A stretch of DNA of 64,000 nucleotides from Wenzhouxiangellaceae bacterium (GCA_028289455.1 JANQPN010000039.1:162102-226101), one strand, 5' to 3'. Counted from the first letter of the stretch, positions 45,525 through 54,869 are shown. Notes: generated by a model not told the origin, from the sequence alone. Program-made: numbers and translations.

Positions 45525-45557
45525 ATTGATATTCCTGCATGCATCAGGAATATCAAT
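45525..45557. terminator. Bidirectional hairpin terminator
   Basis: ATTGATATTCCTG, 7-nt loop, CAGGAATATCAAT: a perfect 13-bp stem between convergent genes. The right arm overlaps the last codons of the gene ending at 45553. On the minus strand the stem is followed by a TGATTTTT stretch. Confidence 0.7.
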
Positions 45558-46389
45558 CGGCACTCAGATAATCCAGCGGACTAATTAATTTAAATCCACG
45601 CGCTTCTTCAAAAAACTGATGCAGCAAATGCTTATGCCCTGCTCCAACTATTATCAAAATTTTCTCACCCGGTTCGGCGTATTGAGCGGTACGTGCGAAC
45701 ATCACCAGATTGCGCTCCCACCATTTAATAATCTGCAATGCTCCCTGCGGCTCTTGCACCGTACCCATTTGGGCAATGGTCAAATAGCTGTAATGATCAG
45801 AGCCAAAGCCCGGGGCATTCAGTTGCATTAGCCATTGCTTAAGGGGCAACCCCTTTTGCGAATTGACTCGTTCGATGATCTCATCGATAACAGCGTCACG
45901 CTCCCGGGTTAAGTGTGATTGATTCAATGCTTCTGCTGCAGCCAGCGCCGGCCGGTAATCCAGGCTGTTCCAGAAATCAATACCGTATAAACGGGAGTGG
46001 TTCAGTCTGGCTGCCAACCGCATGCCCAGCTGCTGGCGCTCGTTTACGCTCAGCGCATGTTTACCAGCCAGATAGGCTTTATATTTGGCGTTAAACTCAC
46101 CCTCATCTTCGGGACGCATTTCCAGCATGATCTTATCGGGCGCATAGGCTGCCAGTCGTTCAATAACCTGAACAATTTCTGCCTGCCGGGCCGGCGCCAG
46201 AAAATCATCCACCTCGGCATTCACTTCATCACTGCCACCACCGGTAAAATGGAACGTGCCTAGAATCATGATTTCAACATCCGGTCTGGCTGACTGGGCA
46301 GCTGCGCTGGTTATCAGCAATACGGCAACCAAGCCGGTGATAATTATTTGCATTGTTAACGGAGCCATTCGGTGTCTGGCAGTTTCCAT
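45553..46389 (-). CDS. Exported DUF5694 (TraB/GumN-like) protein
   Basis: 278 aa. ATG 46389 is favoured by GAGG eight bases upstream, although a tighter signal peptide could begin at Met 13 (MQIIITGLVAVLLITSAAAQ). IMILGTFHF, DKIMLEMRPEDE and a C-terminal IIVGAGHKHLLHQFFEE carry the conserved His, Glu and Arg residues of the DUF5694 family, which is related to TraB-type putative metalloproteases. Function is unknown. Confidence 0.82.
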   Translation of the reverse strand: METARHRMAPLTMQIIITGLVAVLLITSAAAQSARPDVEIMILGTFHFTGGGSDEVNAEVDDFLAPARQAEIVQVIERLAAYAPDKIMLEMRPEDEGEFNAKYKAYLAGKHALSVNERQQLGMRLAARLNHSRLYGIDFWNSLDYRPALAAAEALNQSHLTRERDAVIDEIIERVNSQKGLPLKQWLMQLNAPGFGSDHYSYLTIAQMGTVQEPQGALQIIKWWERNLVMFARTAQYAEPGEKILIIVGAGHKHLLHQFFEEARGFKLISPLDYLSAD

Positions 46390-46552
46390 ATTTCAAACCT
46401 CAATCAGCATTTTGAATATGCCTGCCGAACAAGCATTGGATCAATTTTCCGGCACTGGCTATCGGTTGGATGCCGGTATATCACAATTGGTTGGAACGCT
46501 TGGGTATTGGCGGCTGATCAATCACAGAGGCTTAATTTCTCAATCCTGCTAA
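46378..46552 (+). pseudogene. Possible remnant of an STN (secretin/TonB N-terminal) domain
   Basis: A short plus-strand reading frame gives ISILNMPAEQALDQFSGTGY and then RLDAGISQLVG. The start recalls the STN pattern in which a mobile Pro-Ala precedes Leu-x-x-AL-x-x-(F/L)-x-x-x-(T/S)-G. The frame then runs into unrelated residues and stops at 46552. It is too short for a working domain. This could be chance. Confidence 0.22.
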
Positions 46553-46624
46553 GGTCTTTTTTCAAATCGTGATATGTTGTGATGATCTACTCATGCTATT
46601 GCTGAAAAATACAGGGATGTAAAG

Positions 46625-47269
46625 GTGAAAACCGATTGTGTATTACTGGCTGACAGTCAACCGTTATTCAACTCGCCGGTATTAAAAGCTTTATTGGAAC
46701 AATGCATCAGGAAGTGGCAAATAGACACCGGAATCTACATCGGCGCCGCCAACCATGACAACCCTGTTTTTTTCGACATGGCACAAGTCGCCTTTCAACG
46801 ACTGCAACTAATCAGGCACTACCATTTGCAGGTTTCAGACCAGGCTGCCCTTCAGATCACAGATTCACCATGTCTGATCATTTTGTCCGGCGGCGATCCT
46901 GATTTAGGCTGGCAGTTTCTTAATCAACCCGTTATCCGCCCCTGGCTGGAAATGCAACGGGAACTCGGCAGTATTTTTATCGGCATATCAGCTGGTGCTC
47001 TGCACCTTTCATCGGGATTAAACAATGCAGGCGAGAAAACCGATTATCTCGCTTGGGTGAATACTGCCACAGCTGTACATGAACAAGCTGAACATTGGCC
47101 AACAGTCAGTCTTTTACAATCCGCGGGTGCACGAAACATCCTGGCCATCCCAAGTGGTGATGGAGTTATTGCAGGGTCACAGCAGTTAGCCAGTCTGAAA
47201 GGTAAGGCATTTATATTGTCCGATACTGATAAGTTAAATCAGGGAGAAACATTACCGGTGCACCAGTAA
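46625..47269 (+). CDS. Peptidase S51-like / class I glutamine amidotransferase-fold protein
   Basis: 214 aa with a GTG start at 46625. CLIILSGGDPDLGWQFLN and the nucleophile elbow GSIFIGISAGALHLSSG match dipeptidase E and cyanophycinase-type S51 serine peptidases. AIPSGDGVIAGSQ lies where the later strand occurs. I do not see the usual His catalytic motif with confidence, so catalytic status is open. It stands alone. Confidence 0.75.
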   Translation: MKTDCVLLADSQPLFNSPVLKALLEQCIRKWQIDTGIYIGAANHDNPVFFDMAQVAFQRLQLIRHYHLQVSDQAALQITDSPCLIILSGGDPDLGWQFLNQPVIRPWLEMQRELGSIFIGISAGALHLSSGLNNAGEKTDYLAWVNTATAVHEQAEHWPTVSLLQSAGARNILAIPSGDGVIAGSQQLASLKGKAFILSDTDKLNQGETLPVHQ

Positions 47270-47290
47270 TGCCTCCAGGCTCTACCGGTC

Positions 47291-48205
47291 TTAATGCTCC
47301 GGGTGTACCGCCGTTGCATGTTCCCGCTCACGGTAAATTACATATAAACCGGCACCAATAATAATTCCCATACCCAGATATAACCTGACGGACGGCAGAT
47401 CACCCCAGACCCAATAACCAATCAAAATAGCCCAAATCATTGCGGTATAGTCAAACGGTGCAATCACCGATGCCACCGCATAGCGAAAAGCAAATGCCAG
47501 CAACACCATTCCCACTGCACCGGAAACACCCATCAATAAAAATACCGGCCATTGGGACCAGTCAATCGGCTGCCATACCGGTATTGATAACACGCCGGCA
47601 ACTATAGCCAGGGTTACTAAAAAATAAAGTGTGAGCGAAGCAACTGTCTCGGTATCGCTCAGCTGACGGGTAAAAATAGCCACCAGCGCATAACAGAAAG
47701 CGCCCAGCAGCCCCGCCAGACCACCAATATCCACAAACCCTTCCCCACTTGGCTTAAGAATGACCAGCACACCTATGAAACCGATGACAATGGCCAACCA
47801 GCGATGCCGTCCAACCTGCTCTCCCAGCATCGGAATTGATAAAACCGTAATGAACAGCGGTGCCGTAAAAAAGATCGCATAGGCATCGGCCAGGCTCAGG
47901 CGGCTTAGGCAGAAAATCACCAGCGTCAGCATCAGCACCCCCAGCAGGCTTCTCACCATATGCATCTTGAATCGCTGGGTCCGCAAGCTGCGGTAACCAC
48001 CCAGTACCGGTATGACCAGCATTAACAGCGGCAATGAACTGACGGCACGGATAAATGCCACCTGCAATGCCGTGTAATCTGCAGTCAGGTACTTCATCAC
48101 TGCATCCATAATTGAGAAAAACACCAGTGAAATCAGTATGCAGATAATGCCTTTGACATTCTGGTTATGATGCGCTGCTTCCAACATAGGCCGAGTAGAA
48201 CGCAT
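47291..48205 (-). CDS. EamA/DMT-superfamily transporter
   Basis: 304 aa from ATG 48205; a longer GTG-initiated form (48298) would add 31 residues without membrane character. It has ten hydrophobic segments in two EamA halves: ICILISLVFFSIMDAVMKYL, LLGVLMLTLVIFCLSRLSLA and WLAIVIGFIGVLVILKPSGE, then GLAGLLGAFCYALVAIFTRQ and YTAMIWAILIGYWVWGDLPS. It probably exports a metabolite across the inner membrane. Confidence 0.9.
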   Translation of the reverse strand: MRSTRPMLEAAHHNQNVKGIICILISLVFFSIMDAVMKYLTADYTALQVAFIRAVSSLPLLMLVIPVLGGYRSLRTQRFKMHMVRSLLGVLMLTLVIFCLSRLSLADAYAIFFTAPLFITVLSIPMLGEQVGRHRWLAIVIGFIGVLVILKPSGEGFVDIGGLAGLLGAFCYALVAIFTRQLSDTETVASLTLYFLVTLAIVAGVLSIPVWQPIDWSQWPVFLLMGVSGAVGMVLLAFAFRYAVASVIAPFDYTAMIWAILIGYWVWGDLPSVRLYLGMGIIIGAGLYVIYREREHATAVHPEH

Positions 48206-48322
48206 CTCAGCAGTAAACGCAATGCTCTGTGCGGCAGTCGGTGGCGTAAAAACTACCCGCATCAGCTGAGTGCACTCAGCCGGCTGCCCTATTTCCACAA
48301 GATCAGCCTGTGGCAGGCAAAA

Positions 48323-49732
48323 TCAGCTATCCGACAACCAGACTACTTCTGGAAATGCTGGTTGCTCAAGGTCGCTATCCAGCAAAACTGAAGTCTCATC
48401 ACTAAACACCGACTGCAGAAATGCCAGCAAATAGGTATCGACTATCTCGGCTGCCCGCTCACTGTTGATTTTGCCGCCGATTCCCAGCTGTGAACTTAAC
48501 GGTGACAGCATCGGACCATCGGTAAAGTTGGCGTGTTGCGTACCTGTTATTCGTAGGATATATGCAGGTGCAGAAGCATTATCGGCAATGGTTTGCATCC
48601 GGCGCTGCAGTTGCTCCATCGGTGCATGAAACTGTTCGCGCGTTATACCCCATTGGGCCAACTGTCCGTCAGTTGCCTGAGGTGGCTCGCTCTGCATCAT
48701 CATTACCGGCTGCCGCATTCCGGCGTCGACTACTTCACCTCGAGGCGTTCCATCCAGATTCACTGCAGCGCGGATACGAGCGTCACGCTGCGCCAGCAGC
48801 AGGGCAGCACTGCCGCCATTGGAAAAGCCGGCTGCTGCGACCCTGTTCAGATCTGCTGAGCGCCATGGATAATCAGGTTCTATCTGCAGCCTGTCCAGCA
48901 CAAATGCCAGATCCGCAACCCAGATATTTAAGCGTTCAAGCCGCTTGCGGTCAATATCAGCCAGGCTGTCATCCCAATTGCGTTTATTCACAAATCGTTC
49001 GATCCGCCCATCCGGAAACCGCACAAAATCTGCGCCATAAGGATGGTCAACAGCGACCACCACAAACCCATGACTGGCCAGCATTTCCATCCGTGAAACC
49101 GCTTCAAATCGATTACGGTTTAAACCGTGCGAGTACAATATCAGTGGAAATTTCTGCTGCAACGCCGGAGCCGCAACCCGCGCCTGAGCGCTGCTGTATT
49201 TCAGGTACTCAAGCAACCAAGCAGGCCAGCCCAGTTTCCCGGCATAATCACCGGCCAGCATCTCAAAATCCGGTAGGTAGTCTGACCTGGGCGTTCCTGA
49301 TCGACTGTCAGCCGGATACCAGATACTGACCATCAGCTGTCGTACACCGGGCAACTCGCCACGACTCTCAACCCGGCTTTCATCGGTCCAATGGGCATGC
49401 ATTACACCCACCGGGTATGCTCCACTCAATGACGGCGTGGTAATCACCGGCAAAGCCCATAACAACAGACCACCAAGTGCTGCCAGCAACATCCCGGCAG
49501 CAGCGGCACCGGTACCCATCGGATGGTCCTTTGGCAAGCGCCAGCATGCCAGTATTGCAACCAGGTATAACGGTATGGCCTGCCAGCGCCAGCCTTCCAG
49601 CCAGAAATGCAATCCGACAATCAGCAGCACCAGCAAAGCTGCCGCGCCTGTCCAATGCCGGCTGGCAGATCGCCAACCAATCACAACGAATACTATGCCC
49701 GCTACCAGCAGCGTCAGCTCAAATGGCCGCAT
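48323..49732 (-). CDS. Membrane-anchored PAF-acetylhydrolase/dienelactone-hydrolase-like esterase
   Basis: 469 aa. ATG 49732 is chosen because GGAG lies six bases before it; a TTG at 49747 is the alternative. The N-terminal ~100 residues hold four membrane segments. The hydrolase domain has LPGVRQLMVSIWYPAD, FPLILYSHGLNRNRFE, nucleophile elbow VAAAGFSNGGSAAL, AAVNLDGTPRG and the His in ITGTQHANFTD, matching the PAF-AH layout. It lies downstream of a membrane AraC regulator on the same strand, which may control it. Confidence 0.85.
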   Translation of the reverse strand: MRPFELTLLVAGIVFVVIGWRSASRHWTGAAALLVLLIVGLHFWLEGWRWQAIPLYLVAILACWRLPKDHPMGTGAAAAGMLLAALGGLLLWALPVITTPSLSGAYPVGVMHAHWTDESRVESRGELPGVRQLMVSIWYPADSRSGTPRSDYLPDFEMLAGDYAGKLGWPAWLLEYLKYSSAQARVAAPALQQKFPLILYSHGLNRNRFEAVSRMEMLASHGFVVVAVDHPYGADFVRFPDGRIERFVNKRNWDDSLADIDRKRLERLNIWVADLAFVLDRLQIEPDYPWRSADLNRVAAAGFSNGGSAALLLAQRDARIRAAVNLDGTPRGEVVDAGMRQPVMMMQSEPPQATDGQLAQWGITREQFHAPMEQLQRRMQTIADNASAPAYILRITGTQHANFTDGPMLSPLSSQLGIGGKINSERAAEIVDTYLLAFLQSVFSDETSVLLDSDLEQPAFPEVVWLSDS

Positions 49733-49827
49733 GTTTTTCTCCAGCAATATTATTTGGTGAAAAATAACAAAGTCGAAGCATTGAACTGTTCAGTCCGGCC
49801 GGATTGAACAACCGGCAGCATAAGATT

Positions 49828-50901
49828 TCAGACGGATTCCTGTTGCTGCCACAGTTCGCTGGGCGTCAGTCCCAGGTGCCGCCGAAAGGCTGTATAAAAG
49901 GTTGTTCGGGATGAAAAACCGACATCAAGCGCCAGCATCGAGAAATTCGGACGCGCGGACGCTGTTATTATGCGCCGTCTGGCCTCTGCAACCCGAAGTT
50001 CATTGATAAATTCCGAAAAACGCAAACCACAACCATCATTCAATGCCTGAGAAACCGTATGGCGGGTGTGTCCGGACTGCGCAGCCAGTTCTTTAAGGGA
50101 AAACTCACTGTTGAGAAACAACCGCTGCTGTTTAACCAGTTTCTGCAGCTCCAGCCCCAGAGCAACTGCCTGCTCCCTGTTCATGGCTGAACGGGCATAA
50201 CGCGGCCCGTTCGGATGCCTGCTGTTTTGCTGTCGCATACTGATAAAACCCATCAACAACAGCAGTATCGAAATCGCTGATGGCACTACCATGGCAGTTC
50301 CCGCAGTTGTCCAGTTACCGAAAGTATCCAGTACAAACCGTACCGCCAGCACCAACCATATACCTATCGCCCCCCAGACAATGACAGGTAAAACCGGGCG
50401 GTTGGCGGCACGATTTATCAGAAATATCGCGATAGCGATGTATGCACCGAAATGAGTCAGCAATGCCAGCATGTGCTTCAGCTGAGTTTGCTGATATCCG
50501 GGTGAATCATTGAAAAAAGCGTTTAGGGTCGCACTGATCTTAATATGCTCCGGCGCCGTATAAACCGGCCACAACCACCAGACATAGACTAGAAAAGGCA
50601 ACAGGTGCAAAGTATCTGTCAGCTGTATACGCCTGGACGGGTCAATCGAAAATGCGACAAATGCCAGAAACAGGGGACCTACCAGAAAAGCCATTGGTGT
50701 GTGCACACCTATCAGGCCGGGATAGTTTTCAATCCATCCGGTTTCATATAAAACCATAATGGACACTGTGGCCACGCTAACCAGCAGCAGTACACCAAGG
50801 AACCGCCAGTTCCAGCTGTCCGGTTCCCTGCGAGTGATCAGGGCCAGCGCCAGCAAGGCACCAACACCGGCTGAAATAAGATTAAATTGTGCCACCAGCA
50901 T
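49828..50901 (-). CDS. AraC-family regulator with N-terminal membrane domain
   Basis: 357 aa from Met at 50901; 50952 would add a polar extension. About seven membrane segments (e.g. ISAGVGALLALALITRR, FLGVLLLVSVATVSIMVLY, MAFLVGPLFLAFVAFSI) are followed by a cytoplasmic AraC domain: SEFSLKELAAQSGHTRHTVS then MLALDVGFSSRTTFYTAFRR and GLTPSELW. This is the 7TM-AraC type that senses a signal at the membrane. It lies just upstream of the hydrolase gene. Confidence 0.9.
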   Translation of the reverse strand: MLVAQFNLISAGVGALLALALITRREPDSWNWRFLGVLLLVSVATVSIMVLYETGWIENYPGLIGVHTPMAFLVGPLFLAFVAFSIDPSRRIQLTDTLHLLPFLVYVWWLWPVYTAPEHIKISATLNAFFNDSPGYQQTQLKHMLALLTHFGAYIAIAIFLINRAANRPVLPVIVWGAIGIWLVLAVRFVLDTFGNWTTAGTAMVVPSAISILLLLMGFISMRQQNSRHPNGPRYARSAMNREQAVALGLELQKLVKQQRLFLNSEFSLKELAAQSGHTRHTVSQALNDGCGLRFSEFINELRVAEARRRIITASARPNFSMLALDVGFSSRTTFYTAFRRHLGLTPSELWQQQESV

Positions 50902-50983
50902 GGTTATCCAGTATACCTTTTCCTGACACCCGCACTCAGGCAAGCGATGCAATCCAATCCGTAATCCTCATTGGTGTTGTTGG

Positions 50984-51562
50984 TTAGATTCCCTGCTGCA
51001 TAAGTCCCAGTGCTTCGGCGTAACCTGCAGCAATTGCCAGCCCGATGGAGCTCAAGGATGCCACCATGATAAGTACAACATTGGATTCCACAACCTCAAT
51101 CAAAGGGGTTCCAGACCATGGTCCCAGCCAGAAAAGCGTAAACCCCAATGCCGCAGCCAATATGTGACTGGTTACTTGTAATGCCGCCACCTTTTGCACC
51201 CAGCGGCGTAGTCCCGGGTCATCCGGATTGTGCACGGCCACGAGTGACGGCACCAGCATACTCGCCAGCGGCAGCCAGAACACCATAACCATACCGACAA
51301 TCAAACAGGCAAGACTCTTCAATACAATCAATGCCGCTAAAATAACAACACAGGTATTCAGATCACCATCAGCCAATGCCGGCCGGATTCGGGTTAACGG
51401 CCAAATTCTGTCTAATGAACGTATCTTTTGCTGATGCGCCAGCTTACCCAGGCATAATAAATACCTGTGATTGGCCAGCTGTGAGCCTGCTCTCAGCATC
51501 AGCAGACAAGCCACCTGGGTCAATAGCCAGACTGTCGTAAAAATCACTATGCCGTTCAGCAT
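50984..51562 (-). CDS. Inner-membrane protein, function unknown
   Basis: 192 aa with four or five hydrophobic segments (MLNGIVIFTTVWLLTQVACL, TCVVILAALIVLKSLACLIV, VTSHILAAALGFTLFWLG, NVVLIMVASLSSIGLAIAAG). Its start overlaps the end of the GbsR-like regulator gene by 7 bp, so the two are coupled and this is probably the regulator's target or partner. No family is recognised. Confidence 0.75.
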   Translation of the reverse strand: MLNGIVIFTTVWLLTQVACLLMLRAGSQLANHRYLLCLGKLAHQQKIRSLDRIWPLTRIRPALADGDLNTCVVILAALIVLKSLACLIVGMVMVFWLPLASMLVPSLVAVHNPDDPGLRRWVQKVAALQVTSHILAAALGFTLFWLGPWSGTPLIEVVESNVVLIMVASLSSIGLAIAAGYAEALGLMQQGI

Positions 51563-52032
51563 GTCGATTTCTCCAGCATTGAATGGTACCGATCAACCAA
51601 GGCCGGGAATTCCTGTTCAAAGAATGCATAACAATCGCGCATTTCCAATAACCGATCGGCGCAATCACTCTGCACATCAACCGCCTGTAGACCCAACTCC
51701 GCCATTTCACGTAATTCTGAAACCAACTGCATACGCAGCGTTAATACCCTGGAAAATGCGCCGGGATTTATCCGATACCATAATTTTCGCCCACCCGCCT
51801 GTCCGTGCCGGTCAACAAATCCCGTGACTTGCAATAACCGCAACATTGAATTAACAGAACCTGCCGATGCCGAGATTGCCTGCTGAAGATCAGCAGCACT
51901 TTGCTGAGGAGGATCGCAGATTAATAAATAGCCGAACAACCTGCCGGCAATGCGGGGTTGGCCGATACGGTCAAAAAAATCACCCATTTGCTCAACAAAT
52001 TCCGAACCGGGTTGTTGCTTAGAGCCAGACAT
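51556..52032 (-). CDS. GbsR/MarR-type transcriptional regulator
   Basis: 158 aa from ATG 52032; a longer frame to 52110 would run through the palindrome just upstream and is unlikely. The winged-helix region is IAGRLFGYLLICDPPQQSAA, DLQQAISASAGSVNSMLRLL and VTGFVDRHGQAGGRKLWYRI. A helical C-terminus (LREMAELGLQ) fits dimerisation. These regulators control small transport or membrane functions; here a membrane protein gene overlaps it. Confidence 0.85.
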   Translation of the reverse strand: MSGSKQQPGSEFVEQMGDFFDRIGQPRIAGRLFGYLLICDPPQQSAADLQQAISASAGSVNSMLRLLQVTGFVDRHGQAGGRKLWYRINPGAFSRVLTLRMQLVSELREMAELGLQAVDVQSDCADRLLEMRDCYAFFEQEFPALVDRYHSMLEKSTC

Positions 52033-52036
52033 ACTT

Positions 52037-52059
52037 TCAGTATTATTTGAAAATACTGA
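52037..52059. promoter_or_regulatory. Candidate GbsR-type operator
   Basis: TCAGTATT (52037-52044), 7-nt spacer, AATACTGA (52052-52059): a perfect 8-bp inverted repeat, AT-rich, ending five bases before the regulator start codon. Its position suggests autoregulation. Confidence 0.55.
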
Positions 52060-52263
52060 TTTTATATCATTTCCCAGATAATACCAACTACAATACAAAT
52101 CCGGTGACAATGATATCCATCGCTGGTCCTTGTGGTGAATGCGTGCTCTGGTTTCGATGCTGAATTATCTCGGGCCAGCCTCCCGAATACAGCTCATCCT
52201 GTTGAATACTAACTTTCCTGTTAGATTGTCACAAAATGCCTTGATCACTTTTGGAGAATTTGA

Positions 52264-53109
52264 ATGAAATCGTTTCTGGTGTTTGCCCTTAGTGCTGTAT
52301 TCAGCTGCACAACTGCTGTATTTGCTCATGACCTCGAATCTTCAGCAGACCAGTCATGCGCACGCTATCTGGGGAATGAAGGGGTTATGATTACTGCCGG
52401 TGACACCAAAGTTCTGTTCGACGCTTTTTACTCACAGAGCTACGGGCAATACGCGCTGGTCCCGGAAACGACACAGGCTGCCCTGCTGAAAGGCGCCCCG
52501 CCCTATGATAACGTTTCAGCTCTGTTTGTATCGCATGTTCATGGTGACCACTTTTCTCCGGCTCCTACTCTGGAATACCTGCGCTCCAACCCTGAAGTCA
52601 CACTCTATGCGAGCAGACAGGTGGTCAACACACTGCAGGGTGTTGAAGAGGAAGTATCCAGCCGTCTGGTAGCCTTTGACCTGGCTGCAGGTGACCCGGC
52701 CCAGTCATTATCTGTCGGCCCGATCAGTATTGATGTGGTTCGCATACCTCACTCTGGCGGGCCGGCCCGCGCTGACATAGAAAACCTGGTTTTTAGAGTC
52801 TCGATAAACGACCGCCTGACGGTTATGCATCTCGGCGATTCGGATACCGATGAACGTTTATTTGCAGTTCACCAGGATCACTGGTTTGCCAAGAAGCTGG
52901 ACGTAGCATTTCCACCATACTGGTTTATCAGCGATCCGTCGGGCCGCACTGTACTGGACAACTGGTTGAGACCCGCAAAAACCATAGGCGTACATGTGCC
53001 TATTGTCGCTGCCGGCAACGGTGATGCATGGCGCGCTGAACAAGGTGGTGATTTGTTTACCGACCCTGGAGAAGTTCGCGCATTGACTGCTGCCGGATGC
53101 GATCACTAA
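52264..53109 (+). CDS. Exported metallo-beta-lactamase-fold hydrolase
   Basis: 281 aa with a signal peptide (ends VFAHD) and TTGGAGAA before the ATG. SALFVSHVHGDHFSP is the HxHxDH zinc motif. IPHSGGPA and LTVMHLGDSDTDE supply further ligand positions, and HVPIVAAGNGDAW follows. It is similar to UlaG-like and other small-molecule MBL enzymes acting in the periplasm. Its last ~30 codons have a decayed paralogous copy at 56117-56220. Confidence 0.87.
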   Translation: MKSFLVFALSAVFSCTTAVFAHDLESSADQSCARYLGNEGVMITAGDTKVLFDAFYSQSYGQYALVPETTQAALLKGAPPYDNVSALFVSHVHGDHFSPAPTLEYLRSNPEVTLYASRQVVNTLQGVEEEVSSRLVAFDLAAGDPAQSLSVGPISIDVVRIPHSGGPARADIENLVFRVSINDRLTVMHLGDSDTDERLFAVHQDHWFAKKLDVAFPPYWFISDPSGRTVLDNWLRPAKTIGVHVPIVAAGNGDAWRAEQGGDLFTDPGEVRALTAAGCDH

Positions 53110-53130
53110 CCGGCGGACAGCGCCGCCGGT
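53109..53130. terminator. Bidirectional hairpin terminator
   Basis: ACCGGCGG, 6-nt loop, CCGCCGGT: an 8-bp GC stem placed exactly between the convergent genes ending at 53109 and 53148. Confidence 0.65.
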
Positions 53131-53147
53131 CAATCCGGAGATCCCAG

Positions 53148-54683
53148 TTATTCAGCGTCACAATTGGCCGGCGGTGTAATCCGTCGTAATGGCATGCTGC
53201 CTTCAACTTCATCCAATGGAGAAATGAATCTCAGTTCAGCATGCCGGCAGTCGATGAAAATTAATTCAGCATCCCCCCAGGCATTAACAGTGCTTTGTAC
53301 CGGCTCATTGAAAACTCCACTACTGGGTTGACGCAACTGCAGCAATGCCCGACGGCCGTGCAGCTCACTGGTAGCAACCATCCACACCGGTGCATTGGTG
53401 TGCGGATCGAAGGTATACCAGGACACTGCAATCTGACCTGTGGTCGGTACTACTTCTACAACCAGCCCCTGCCCAATGACTCCCGGCACCAGCCATGAAC
53501 CACTGAATCCGGCATCAGCGACAGGATCAAAATCCTGATTAAAACCATCCAGCAGACCTTCGGCAAGCGCACTGCGCATATCAATTCCCTGCTCATCAAA
53601 GTTACCGGCAGTACTGACAATCACCGCATCCAACTCGGGAATGACAAAAATGTATTGATCGGCATACCCCCAGGCCAGATGTGCTTCCACATCACCGTTG
53701 ACGGTTGAATACCGCTGTGTCCACCATTGATAACCGTAGGACAATCCAGCAGGAAAGACCTGGGGATCAGTCAAGTGATCACTGTATTTACCCCAGCTGA
53801 TATCCGTCCAGTCAGGGTCAAACAGGCGATGGTTCTGCCACACACCGTCATCCAGAAACAACTGGCCGAACTTGGCCATGTCAGTGGGCCGGAACCACAA
53901 TCCGTGTCCGGTTGGGGTGAAATCATCCTGAAACCGGGTGATGCCTGTACCGCGGGGCAGACCACGCAGATCCACCTCAATGTAATAATCCTGAATATCC
54001 AATGGCTGCAGGACTTCTACCGCGTATTCTGCCGCACTCATCCCGGTGGTTCTGGAAATAATGCCGCCAAGTAAATTCGAGGCGCCGGTACTGTACCTGA
54101 ACACCGTATCAACGGGCGCCGTCATCGGCCGGTTAAGCACATACTGCCACCAGTCCTCAGACTCGGTCATCTGGAACACTGGGTTTACCGGGTCGGTAAA
54201 GAACGTAGACCATTCATCCCATTCCAGACCGTGACGCATAGTCATCAGGTGTTCAATCGTCATCTCCTGCTTACCCGCTGACACAGAAAAAATCTCGGCG
54301 TGATCGGTAAAAACATCCACCAGGCGAGTATCTATCCCTCCCAGACTTCCATCGTATACCGCCATACCAATCAACCCTGAAGCAATACTCTTTGTTGCTG
54401 AATACAGCGGGTTCAGATCTACCGACGTAAAGCCATTGTAGTAGCGCTCATAGACCAGTTTGCCGTGCCGCAACACCAGAAAACTTCGCACTTCGCCATA
54501 GCGTCCCTGACGGATTCGCTCGTCTGTCAGATTTAGACTCTCCATGCTGATATTGACTGATTCCGGCGTTGCCCTTGGCCATTCAAAATCCTGTGCCGAC
54601 AGTGGTGTTGAAACAAACAGTACACAAATTACGGACTTGATAATTCTAAGTCTGAGACAATTAATAAAGTTAACGCTTAACAT
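53148..54683 (-). CDS. Exported class C beta-lactamase-like serine hydrolase with C-terminal Trp/Cys domain
   Basis: 511 aa. ATG 54683 has AAGGTGA eight bases upstream; a TTG at 54689 is the other option. The signal peptide ends PLSAQ. Serine motifs are LYSATKSIASG (SxxK) and FRYSTGASNLLGG (YxN equivalent), with late HLAWGYADQYIFVIPEL. Residues ~395-505 form a separate beta-rich domain starting GFSGSWLVPGVIGQGLVVEV and ending with a Cys; the same style of module occurs in the giant RHS protein (about 8290-8050). It may be a peptidase or esterase rather than an antibiotic resistance enzyme. Confidence 0.87.
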   Translation of the reverse strand: MLSVNFINCLRLRIIKSVICVLFVSTPLSAQDFEWPRATPESVNISMESLNLTDERIRQGRYGEVRSFLVLRHGKLVYERYYNGFTSVDLNPLYSATKSIASGLIGMAVYDGSLGGIDTRLVDVFTDHAEIFSVSAGKQEMTIEHLMTMRHGLEWDEWSTFFTDPVNPVFQMTESEDWWQYVLNRPMTAPVDTVFRYSTGASNLLGGIISRTTGMSAAEYAVEVLQPLDIQDYYIEVDLRGLPRGTGITRFQDDFTPTGHGLWFRPTDMAKFGQLFLDDGVWQNHRLFDPDWTDISWGKYSDHLTDPQVFPAGLSYGYQWWTQRYSTVNGDVEAHLAWGYADQYIFVIPELDAVIVSTAGNFDEQGIDMRSALAEGLLDGFNQDFDPVADAGFSGSWLVPGVIGQGLVVEVVPTTGQIAVSWYTFDPHTNAPVWMVATSELHGRRALLQLRQPSSGVFNEPVQSTVNAWGDAELIFIDCRHAELRFISPLDEVEGSMPLRRITPPANCDAE

Positions 54684-54869
54684 TGGCAAATCACCTTATT
54701 TCACAAATAACTAACCATACTAATTATGCAAATTGCTAAAGTATTGAAATCAATACAAAATGCATAAGCAGCACTTGAAAATTTCTGACTGCAATTTGAC
54801 GTGGCCAGTCATGTTGAACAAGCAAAATGTGTTAAACGAACATCAGCCAGTGACCAGTGACAGCTACTC

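Noticed and set aside
48562..49329. 255-codon frame antisense to the PAF-AH-like hydrolase
   Set aside because: Low-complexity Pro/Gln/His-rich composition typical of shadow frames; the sense gene is well supported.
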